Source of the DNA: Bacteroidales bacterium
Lineage (GTDB): Bacteria > Bacteroidota > Bacteroidia > Bacteroidales > UBA932
DNA: 64,000 nt
Direction: 5' to 3'
NCBI GenBank assembly: GCA_017428325.1
Contig: JAFRRA010000001.1
Coordinates: 104,145-168,144 of the forward strand
Shown here: one piece after another, positions 57,532-64,000 of the stretch
Position numbering within the stretch: position 1 is the stretch's first letter
How the letters are laid out: every line of letters begins with the position of its first letter
Program-made: the position numbers and the translations under genes
The notes under the pieces: generated by a model
Databases searched by the model: none
Seen by the model: the letters and a program-made list of their open reading frames with translations, nothing else
What the model was told of the DNA's origin: nothing

Positions 57532-58563
57532 ATGATTAAGAAAATGATGATATTGACAGCAGCTGCAGCTGCAATGCTGACGGGTTGCACACAAAAGAAT
57601 GATGCCAGGCAGACTGGCTCAGTGGAGAACAACGGCATCTCCACGGTATATCTGACCAAAGAGATTTCGCCTGAGGCATTGGTGAATATCTACAAGGCTC
57701 TGGGAGTGAAGGCAAGGGGCCGCGTGGCAATCAAGATGTCCACCGGCGAAGGCAGCAACCCGAACTACCTTAAACCAGAACTTGTGAAGGATCTTTTCTT
57801 CGAGGTGGAAGGCACCCTAGTCGAATGCAACACAGCCTACAGCAGCGGACCGGATGATTTGAAGGATGACCGCAACACCTCAGCCAACCACTGGGAGGTC
57901 ATCCGGCGCCACGGTTTCACGGATCTTTTCCCAGTGGACATTATGGATGAATATGACGAAATCCGCATCCCGGTGAAGGACCGCACACACATCAAATATG
58001 ATATCGTAGGAGGGCACATGGCCAATTATGACTTTATGATTGCCCTGAACCACTTCAAGGGTCATCCGATGGGTGGCTACGGCGGAGCGTTGAAGAACCT
58101 CTCCATCGGCTGCGGAAGCCAGAACGGCAAGGCCTACATTCATTCTGCAGGAAAAATGGAGAAATTGGATATGGATAAGCTATGGACACCTGAATACATC
58201 GGTGACCAGGATGGATTCCTCGAGAGCATGGCTGCCGCTGCACAGGCAGTGGTGGATTACTTCAACAAGAAACAGGGTATCATATACATTAACGTAATGA
58301 ACAATATGTCCATCGACTGCGACTGCGTTGATCATCCTGAACCCGTTAAACTGGAAGACTACGGAATTCTGGCCTCTACTGACCCGGTGGCTCTTGACCA
58401 AGCCTGTATTGACATTATCAATCAGCAGAAAGTGACAGCCACAAACGATCCTACAGACCTTCTGAGCCGCATCGACCAGCAGCACGGTGTCCACACCATC
58501 GAGCACGCTGAAGCTATCGGGCTAGGTACTCGGAAATACAAGCTGATAAGCATAGACAAATAG
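57532..58563 (+). CDS. DUF362 domain lipoprotein
   Basis: 343 aa from ATG 57532 (MIKKMMILTAAAAAMLTGC); the GTG at 57511 overlaps the previous stop but lacks a signal. DUF362 core: VAIKMSTGEG, HFKGHPMGGYGGALKNLSIGC and ILASTDPVALDQACIDII. DUF362 proteins often accompany ferredoxins; here no CxxCxxC cluster is present, only CDCVDHPEP. Role unknown. Confidence 0.82.
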   Translation: MIKKMMILTAAAAAMLTGCTQKNDARQTGSVENNGISTVYLTKEISPEALVNIYKALGVKARGRVAIKMSTGEGSNPNYLKPELVKDLFFEVEGTLVECNTAYSSGPDDLKDDRNTSANHWEVIRRHGFTDLFPVDIMDEYDEIRIPVKDRTHIKYDIVGGHMANYDFMIALNHFKGHPMGGYGGALKNLSIGCGSQNGKAYIHSAGKMEKLDMDKLWTPEYIGDQDGFLESMAAAAQAVVDYFNKKQGIIYINVMNNMSIDCDCVDHPEPVKLEDYGILASTDPVALDQACIDIINQQKVTATNDPTDLLSRIDQQHGVHTIEHAEAIGLGTRKYKLISIDK

Positions 58564-58617
58564 TTCCAGTTGTTTTGATAGCACTAGGGCCACGCGTTAT
58601 CAACGATTACAACGCTA

Positions 58618-58695
58618 CGGCTCCGGGTACAAAAAGACTTTGTAAGTTGCTGACTTTCAAGCACCATACAAAGTCTTTTCCTTTTTATCCCCCAA
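58618..58695. repeat. Right copy of 78 bp direct repeat (putative att)
   Basis: Perfect copy of 53905-53982 at an offset of 4713 bp. Holds 12 nt of tRNA-Leu 3' end and the tRNA terminator, but no other tRNA sequence. Confidence 0.9.
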
Positions 58696-58738
58696 TTTCG
58701 GTCACTTTTTGGTCGACATTTTGAGTGTTCTTTCAGGT

Positions 58739-59572
58739 TTATAATACAGATTTTAGCGCGGCTCTGAAATTAGGCATCGGACATTTGGTGTCTCTTTCTA
58801 TGATAAGTGTCTTGAGGCCGGCATAAGGGCGGATCATTTCTTCAGTGTCCTTCAGGCTGATGCCTTCTCCAAAGTACAGAGGAGCAAAGGTGTCCCAGAA
58901 CTTCATTGCAACAGGTTTAGGCATATGGTAAGTTTCCTGTATGAATTCCGCATCGCTTAGATAGCAGCACAGATAAACCATTCCGATGTCAAACAGGTGG
59001 TTGCCGCGGCAGAAATCGCCGAGGTCTATGAAATACCTCCTGCCCTCCGGTGTAAAGATTGCGTTGCTGTACTGAAGGTCTCCGTGCAGTGCTGTGTTTT
59101 CATCAGGAGTGTCTGCGATGAATTTTCCCAGCCTGTCTTTTTCCTTTACGGAAAAGAAAGGGTTCTCTTCCAGAAGACGGAAATAGCGGTCCTTCACGTC
59201 ATCAAATTCTTTGGGGTTAAGCTGTATCTTGTGGAGATCCAGGCACATCTGTGCAAACTCCGAGGCATACTGATGCATTTTCTCCGGATGCTCCCCTATG
59301 GCCCTGGAGTAAGAACTCTTGCCAAGGATCCTCTTGAAGCGTATGCCGTACCGGCCGTCTTCTGTCACAACATATTCTCCCGGCTCGGGAGTAGGGATGC
59401 CCAACTCATAAACCTTGCGGGCCATAAGCATCTCGTCCAAAGGCTGTGAAATCTTTCCGGGGAAATAAAGTTTGAGCATCACAGACGGATCTGTCTTGTG
59501 GTCATAGCTCTCTCCGTTGGCACCACCGCCTGAGAGGACATAATCGCCGAGGGAAATCTTGACGGGCTTCAT
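58739..59572 (-). CDS. Aminoglycoside-phosphotransferase-like kinase
   Basis: 277 aa. APH/choline-kinase fold: MLKLYFPGK with the ATP Lys, catalytic loop ALHGDLQYSNAIF (Asp near residue 158) and metal-binding YFIDLGDF. Resembles the family named TIGR02172. No evidence for antibiotic resistance; small-molecule phosphorylation is assumed. It lies just outside the island and convergent to it. Confidence 0.82.
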   Translation of the reverse strand: MKPVKISLGDYVLSGGGANGESYDHKTDPSVMLKLYFPGKISQPLDEMLMARKVYELGIPTPEPGEYVVTEDGRYGIRFKRILGKSSYSRAIGEHPEKMHQYASEFAQMCLDLHKIQLNPKEFDDVKDRYFRLLEENPFFSVKEKDRLGKFIADTPDENTALHGDLQYSNAIFTPEGRRYFIDLGDFCRGNHLFDIGMVYLCCYLSDAEFIQETYHMPKPVAMKFWDTFAPLYFGEGISLKDTEEMIRPYAGLKTLIIERDTKCPMPNFRAALKSVL

Positions 59573-59632
59573 TTGAACACCTGGTTTGTTTATAGTCCAA
59601 AGTTAAACAATTATATTTGCAAACAGAAAGAA

Positions 59633-61117
59633 ATGGCACAAGCCATAAATGTCTACCCCATGGAACACAAAATCAGAATCAAAGAAGAGGCGGCAAGATG
59701 TCTTCTCTGCAACGACGCCCCTTGTACCAAGGCTTGTATTAAGGGATTGGATCCAGCCCGCGGACTGCGTGCAATTAAGTTTGACAACCTGGAATGTGCA
59801 GGACTGTACTTTTCCAGTGAAGGTTGCGGCGGATGTGACGCACCTTGTGAAAAGGGATGTATCCACTATGATTTCCCTATCCGCATAAAGGCTGTCGCCG
59901 AACAGGTTGCAAAGAGGGAGGATAAACCCAAGGCAGACCTCTCAATTGATTTCTGCGGCATCCACTGCGAGAATCCTTTCTTCTTGGCGTCATCAGCGAT
60001 TTGTACTAATTATGAAATGGTGGCAAACGCCTTCGAGATGGGATGGGGCGGTGTGGTCTACAAGACCATCTGCCTTGAGGAGATAAATGAGGTCTCTCCA
60101 AGATTTGATTCCGTGGAGGATGAAAAGGGGGAATTCTGGGGATTCCGCAACATGGAGCAACTCTCTGAGAACCCGCCTGAGGTTGATTTTGACATACTTA
60201 AGAGGCTCAAACAAAATTATCCCAACAAGATAGTCATAGCCTCCATTATGGGAAAGAGCGAGGAGGAATGGGTTAAACTTGCTCGCACCGCAGAAGCGGC
60301 CGGGGTAGATGCGGTCGAGTTAAACTACTCTTGTCCTCAGATGAAATATGCGGGAATGGGCAGTGATGTAGGACAGAACAGCGAGTTGGTAACCATCTAT
60401 ACTCACTTTGTCAAGCAGGCAGTCAAGATACCGGTCATTCCGAAAATGACCCCGAATATCACCAATATAATGACACCTGCTCAGGCCGCCTACTTCTCCG
60501 GTGCGGATGCCGTTTCTGCAATCAACACCATCAAATCAGTTACAATGAGTGACGGCTCTGCAGTTTCCGGTAAAAAGACCACATCCGGCTACTCCGGCAA
60601 GGCCATTAAACCGATTGCTCTCAGACACGTATTGGATATAACCAAGCACCCTCTTCTGAAAGGATTGCAGGTGAGCGGAATTGGGGGCATTGAGACTTGG
60701 CACGATGCTTTGGAGTTCCTTCAGCTGGGCTGCAACAACACCCAGATCTGCACGGCGGTTATGCAATACGGCTACAGAATCATAGACGATCTGATAGACG
60801 GTCTTTCCAACTATATGCTGACCCATAATATTGCACATCTGTCAGATATTGTAGGAAGCGAACTTCCTTCATTCGTCCGTGCGGATTATCTGGACCGGGA
60901 CACCTTTGTCATGCCTACAATTGACAGAGAGAAATGTCTTGGTTGCGGACGCTGCTACATCTCCTGCAGAGACGGTGGACATCAGGCAATTGAATTTGAC
61001 GGGGAACGCAAGCCCCACATCATGGGAAAGAAATGCGTGGGATGTCATCTGTGCCGTCTGGTCTGCCCGAGTGGAGCCATAGGAATAGCCAAGAGGGTTA
61101 ATAAACGCAAGAATTAA
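59633..61117 (+). CDS. PreA-like dihydropyrimidine dehydrogenase with N-terminal Fe-S domain
   Basis: 494 aa from ATG 59633 (MAQAINVYPMEHK). Residues about 10-105 have two Cys clusters, CLLCNDAPCTKAC and CGGCDAPCEKGC, like domain I of dihydropyrimidine dehydrogenase or PreT. Next is a dihydroorotate-dehydrogenase-type FMN barrel with ELNYSCPQMKYAGMGSDVGQ and ASIMGKSEEEW. The C-terminus has two 4Fe-4S motifs, CLGCGRCYISCRD and CVGCHLCRLVCP. The FAD and NADPH domains (II and III) are absent and no preT gene is adjacent, so it would need an outside electron donor. Catalyses or reverses uracil/thymine reduction; the direction is unknown. Confidence 0.85.
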   Translation: MAQAINVYPMEHKIRIKEEAARCLLCNDAPCTKACIKGLDPARGLRAIKFDNLECAGLYFSSEGCGGCDAPCEKGCIHYDFPIRIKAVAEQVAKREDKPKADLSIDFCGIHCENPFFLASSAICTNYEMVANAFEMGWGGVVYKTICLEEINEVSPRFDSVEDEKGEFWGFRNMEQLSENPPEVDFDILKRLKQNYPNKIVIASIMGKSEEEWVKLARTAEAAGVDAVELNYSCPQMKYAGMGSDVGQNSELVTIYTHFVKQAVKIPVIPKMTPNITNIMTPAQAAYFSGADAVSAINTIKSVTMSDGSAVSGKKTTSGYSGKAIKPIALRHVLDITKHPLLKGLQVSGIGGIETWHDALEFLQLGCNNTQICTAVMQYGYRIIDDLIDGLSNYMLTHNIAHLSDIVGSELPSFVRADYLDRDTFVMPTIDREKCLGCGRCYISCRDGGHQAIEFDGERKPHIMGKKCVGCHLCRLVCPSGAIGIAKRVNKRKN

Positions 61118-61132
61118 TTACAGTTAAATATT

Positions 61133-61834
61133 ATGAAGAAAGTTTTTCTGACGCTTATGGCGGTTTTGGCCTTTGCAGGCCTTAGGGCACAGGATGTCAA
61201 TGTAGAAGTGAGTCCTATTAACGAAAGCACTCTGGAACAGGAAGGATTCAACGTATTCTTCCTTAACAGCATGAATTTCGGATTTGTGTCACCACTTAGC
61301 CAGCCTGATGGTATGGGGGCAAAGCATTTTGGATCATATGAACTGGGTATCAACGTGTTTGAACTTTCATACACTCCGGTTGTGGGCCAGAATGTTTCAT
61401 TCGCAATGGGTCTGGCAGACAGGTTCTTCAAGACCCGCCACAAATCTATCATTACCAATGACAACGGATATTATAAACTTGAGTCTTTCCCGGAAGCAGC
61501 AAAGGGCAACCGCAAGAGAAAATCCAGGCTGGATGTTTACAGCCTCAACGCTTCAGTTGGTTACAAGTTCAAGGTTTCAGACCAGTTTAATATCGGATTT
61601 GACCTTATCGGCAACTACAACTTTGGAGCAAAGAGCGTGTCCAAATACAAGATAGATGGTGACAAGAAAAAAGAAACCCACAAGCATTTCAAGCCACAGC
61701 AATTCACACCTGAATACAGGGTGACATTCGGGTTCGAGGATGTTGACTTTTATGTGAAGTTTGCTCCACACTCCCTCTTCCGGAAGGAATATGGCCCTAA
61801 GCTTACCTATATGTCTATAGGTTTCATCTTTTAG
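61133..61834 (+). CDS. Outer-membrane beta-barrel protein
   Basis: 233 aa with signal peptide (ending GLRAQ). Alternating amphipathic strands ending in aromatic residues, with a final LTYMSIGFIF typical of barrel proteins. Similar to DUF/porin-like small barrels of Bacteroidetes; specific function unknown. 15 bp after the PreA-like gene, so perhaps in one transcript, and followed by a terminator. Confidence 0.75.
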   Translation: MKKVFLTLMAVLAFAGLRAQDVNVEVSPINESTLEQEGFNVFFLNSMNFGFVSPLSQPDGMGAKHFGSYELGINVFELSYTPVVGQNVSFAMGLADRFFKTRHKSIITNDNGYYKLESFPEAAKGNRKRKSRLDVYSLNASVGYKFKVSDQFNIGFDLIGNYNFGAKSVSKYKIDGDKKKETHKHFKPQQFTPEYRVTFGFEDVDFYVKFAPHSLFRKEYGPKLTYMSIGFIF

Positions 61835-61869
61835 GAAACTTGATCTAATCACGATTCGGGTATTTGATT

Positions 61870-61906
61870 GAAGTCCTCTGAATTTTCGGAGGACTTTCTT
61901 TTTTTT
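61870..61906 (+). terminator. Terminator of the barrel-protein gene
   Basis: 10 bp stem AAGTCCTCTG / CGGAGGACTT with an AATTTT loop and a long T-run. Confidence 0.85.
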
Positions 61907-61924
61907 ACTAAATTGTGTCCTGTT

Positions 61925-64000
61925 ATGAATGGTCTTCAAAATAATCCTGCAAACAGTTTTGCCAAAGCAGCATTGTTTTTCCTGTTTTTTATCGCGACCC
62001 TTTCCTTTGCAGATGCAAAGGGAAAATGGGTTTTTGTAGAAAAGACACAGGATAGCAATAACAAATATTGGAAAGCGCAAAAGAACAAGTTCTACTGGCA
62101 TAACGGAAGTATTTATTTTCTCTTCAACGATCCGCCCGCCACAATAACTTTCGGAGAGGAGAACAATATCGTTATCCCATATACCCTGGTTCATGACAAT
62201 ATAAAGAACCGCAGAGGAGATAACAGGGCTCCTTCTGGAGTATGTGAGCTGACCGCTACAATATACAGGACAGACGGGACAATGGTATCTTTCAAAAATG
62301 AACTCGTCGAATCAGCTCACTTTGAGGGCAGCGACGAGGTCAGGAAAGGCCGTCTTGTGCTTAACGGCAGCTTCCCGATAGAGGAAGATGACTACTATGC
62401 TAAAAAGTCTGATTTGATCATTACCATAACTGCGTATTGGAACAGAACTAAGGCAGGCAACAGATTTATCTCCTACAAATACCGGTATGAGTACAGAGGA
62501 ACTGATGAAGGAGAAAAAACCGGGAAAGAGACTTCCGAGAAGGAAGAAAGTAAGGGAGGGCAGATTATAGAGAAGACTACAGATGCATCTGATACATCAG
62601 GCGATGACGAAGAGGGCAGCACGGAAATTCCGTGGAAATGGATAGGAGTCGGAGCTGCTATTGCCGCGGGCGGAGGTATCGCTATTGCAGCCGGATCTAA
62701 ACGGAAGAAAAAGAAGACGCCAAAGAAACCGACAACTCCTCCTGCAAAGAAAAAGAAAGAGGAAAGAAAAAGCCAGGAAAGCAAAGAGGAAGAAAAGGCT
62801 CACAGCCGTTACCGGATGGTTCTCTACAAAGACTTTGGAAACAAACTGGTGGCCGGTGATCCTCCTAGAGTTATCGGGGCCAGAATCGAAGAGATAGACG
62901 TATACGGAGAAAAGATTGACAGGCCGGATCTTACGGAAAAGATTTCCATAACTGCAGAAGAGAACTGCTCTGTCAGCAAATCCACTATGAATGGCCGTTA
63001 CAAATTATGCCACGTTGCAGCACAAAACGCTCCGGAGGACGGTGAGGAAGGACAAGCCAAAGTCAAGTTTGTTTTCTCCTCGGAAAAAGGAACGCTTATC
63101 AACCACGTTGTGTTCAAGGTTGTGGCTGCCACAGATATTGTTGTAGACGAGGCCATCACTTTTGAGGCCGGAGGCGGGAAAACCCAGTATATGGAATTCG
63201 GTATCAACAACCTGGCGACAGAAGTGCTGGATGTTGACATTTCCCTGGACGGTAACGGATCCTCTTATTTCCAGACAGAGCTCCTCAAAGACAAGGAGAT
63301 ACCCGCAAAATTCCGCATCAACATCACTGAATGCGGAAAGCTCAGCGACAAGGAAAAGGAAAATGCGATTGCCGGCGATGCGGACCGTTTCAGATGCAAT
63401 ATCTCCGTAACTCTGGAAGGAAGGGAAAAACCACTGGAATCATATTTCTACATCTACCGTATGCATCTTGGAGTCCGATTGGATATCAAGGCGCTTAAGG
63501 CATACCTCGTGGATTATGACAGCACACTGGAGAATGAAATCCTTGCAACCAATCCTAAGGCCAGAAAAAAGTGGGGAGAGAGCAAGGTTACATTCAAACT
63601 CATCGCCGAGGATAAAAAGACAGGTGACATCAGAGCCGTTCTGCCTGATGCCGATCCGGTTTTCACTTTTGAAGACGTGCCTGAAGAAAACTTGCTGTTC
63701 AAAGACAAGTACGGAAACGACGTTCCAAACCCTTGCGCCTTGATGAACTTCAAGTTCGTTTGCAAGGAAGTGTATGACGACAATACTGTAATCGGTATAA
63801 TTCATTCCGGCGGAGGCGGACTTCTAGCTCCTAACAGGGCGAAGGCAAAGGTTACACTCAAGGTCACCTACAACGGAAAGGAATATGAAGACACCGCAAA
63901 TGTAATGATCATATCCCAGCCTTTCCGGGATATAGCGGACAACAGGGATTATAACCTGGCGCTCAAGGACGACGAGAAAAAGCTCAACCAGCTCATAGAC
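61925..64000 (+). CDS. Unrecognised large secreted/membrane protein, partial at the right edge
   Basis: 692 codons from ATG 61925 with no stop, running off the window. An N-terminal signal or anchor (AKAALFFLFFIATLSFADA) is followed by a beta-rich domain (about 35-195), an acidic Glu/Ser/Asp stretch, a glycine/alanine helix IGVGAAIAAGGGIAIAAG (about 240-257) and a Lys-rich segment (KRKKKKTPKKP). From about 300 on there are repeated Ig-like beta segments with motifs VIGARIEEIDVYG and DIVVDEAITFEAGGG. I do not recognise the family. The internal helix could cross the membrane, making this a single-pass surface protein. Confidence 0.7.
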   Translation, partial: MNGLQNNPANSFAKAALFFLFFIATLSFADAKGKWVFVEKTQDSNNKYWKAQKNKFYWHNGSIYFLFNDPPATITFGEENNIVIPYTLVHDNIKNRRGDNRAPSGVCELTATIYRTDGTMVSFKNELVESAHFEGSDEVRKGRLVLNGSFPIEEDDYYAKKSDLIITITAYWNRTKAGNRFISYKYRYEYRGTDEGEKTGKETSEKEESKGGQIIEKTTDASDTSGDDEEGSTEIPWKWIGVGAAIAAGGGIAIAAGSKRKKKKTPKKPTTPPAKKKKEERKSQESKEEEKAHSRYRMVLYKDFGNKLVAGDPPRVIGARIEEIDVYGEKIDRPDLTEKISITAEENCSVSKSTMNGRYKLCHVAAQNAPEDGEEGQAKVKFVFSSEKGTLINHVVFKVVAATDIVVDEAITFEAGGGKTQYMEFGINNLATEVLDVDISLDGNGSSYFQTELLKDKEIPAKFRINITECGKLSDKEKENAIAGDADRFRCNISVTLEGREKPLESYFYIYRMHLGVRLDIKALKAYLVDYDSTLENEILATNPKARKKWGESKVTFKLIAEDKKTGDIRAVLPDADPVFTFEDVPEENLLFKDKYGNDVPNPCALMNFKFVCKEVYDDNTVIGIIHSGGGGLLAPNRAKAKVTLKVTYNGKEYEDTANVMIISQPFRDIADNRDYNLALKDDEKKLNQLID

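Larger units (their letters stand above)
53917..58617. mobile_element. Putative integrated island at tRNA-Leu, no integrase
   Basis: About 4.7 kb between the two 78 bp repeats holds only a five-gene redox cluster: AraC regulator, flavodoxin, aldo/keto reductase, carboxymuconolactone-decarboxylase/cupin and DUF362 protein. These genes use GGC and CGC codons more than their neighbours, which favour GGA and AGG/AGA. The intact tRNA at one end and its 3' fragment at the other is the usual product of tyrosine-recombinase integration. No recombinase, relaxase or toxin gene is inside, so it is a decayed or trans-mobilised element. Boundaries inside the repeats cannot be fixed. Confidence 0.7.

Noticed and set aside
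58618-58629. Second tRNA-Leu gene
   Set aside because: Only the last 12 nt of the tRNA are present; no D-arm or anticodon arm.

Overview
The window reads as a chromosome segment of a Bacteroidales bacterium, probably a gut or rumen lineage near Rikenellaceae or Cryptobacteroides (the genus-level guess is inference). Supporting signs are the Bacteroidetes promoter form TTTG-N19-TAnnTTTG seen several times, Bacteroidetes-restricted families (DUF4831, DUF4837, HU-CCDC81-type protein, glycine-lipid acyltransferases), many lipoproteins and outer-membrane proteins, S16 with a long Ala/Lys/Glu tail, and tRNA genes without an encoded CCA. There is no rRNA, CRISPR array, transposase or integrase.

Layout. 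1-7.4 kb: HU-CCDC81-like membrane protein, tRNA-Asn, a WaaP/Kdo-kinase-like protein, two tandem OmpA paralogs each with its own promoter and terminator, and an M16 peptidase. 7.5-8.8 kb: rpsF-rpsR-rplI. 8.8-12.9 kb: Lys/Ala repeat histone-like protein, pepD, DUF4831, a lipid A-type acyltransferase. 13.0-15.8 kb: POT peptide transporter and a GT2 glycosyltransferase. 15.8-22.4 kb: a TetR-TolC-MFP-RND efflux operon ending in a PII-like gene, with an AraC regulator divergent from it. 23.4-27.7 kb: a five-gene operon with two TlpA-like thioredoxin lipoproteins around a BlaI/M56 regulatory pair. 27.8-28.1 kb: remnant of an AAA ATPase gene. 28.1-30.2 kb: rimM-rpsP, a candidate sigma-54-dependent small RNA, and a cyclophilin lipoprotein. 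30.3-37.3 kb: patatin/beta-barrel protein, flippase, a dUTPase-MurF fusion, and a CBM48/CE1 esterase. 37.3-39.0 kb: tandem DUF3298-like lipoproteins. 39.0-45.9 kb: def, ruvX, a small membrane protein, dxr, rseP, DUF4837, tRNA-Glu, rpsT, radC, upp. 45.9-50.8 kb: amidohydrolase and rpoN, divergent from a glycine-lipid acyltransferase pair. 50.8-53.8 kb: SPOR-like and LEA-like proteins, miaB, osmC, then a row of hairpins. 53.8-58.7 kb: tRNA-Leu followed by a 4.7 kb redox-gene island bounded by a 78 bp perfect direct repeat that includes the tRNA 3' end. 58.7-64 kb: a phosphotransferase, a PreA-like enzyme, an outer-membrane beta-barrel protein, and the first 692 codons of an unrecognised large protein that runs off the edge.

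The most notable points are: (i) a textbook -24/-12 element followed about 65 nt later by an intrinsic terminator, in a window that also encodes RpoN; (ii) the integrase-less tRNA-Leu island; (iii) the single-ORF Dut-MurF fusion; (iv) a dihydropyrimidine-dehydrogenase-like protein that keeps the N-terminal Fe-S domain but lacks the FAD/NADPH domains; and (v) the BlaI/M56/TlpA operon. No region forms a clear defence, secretion or biosynthetic system.
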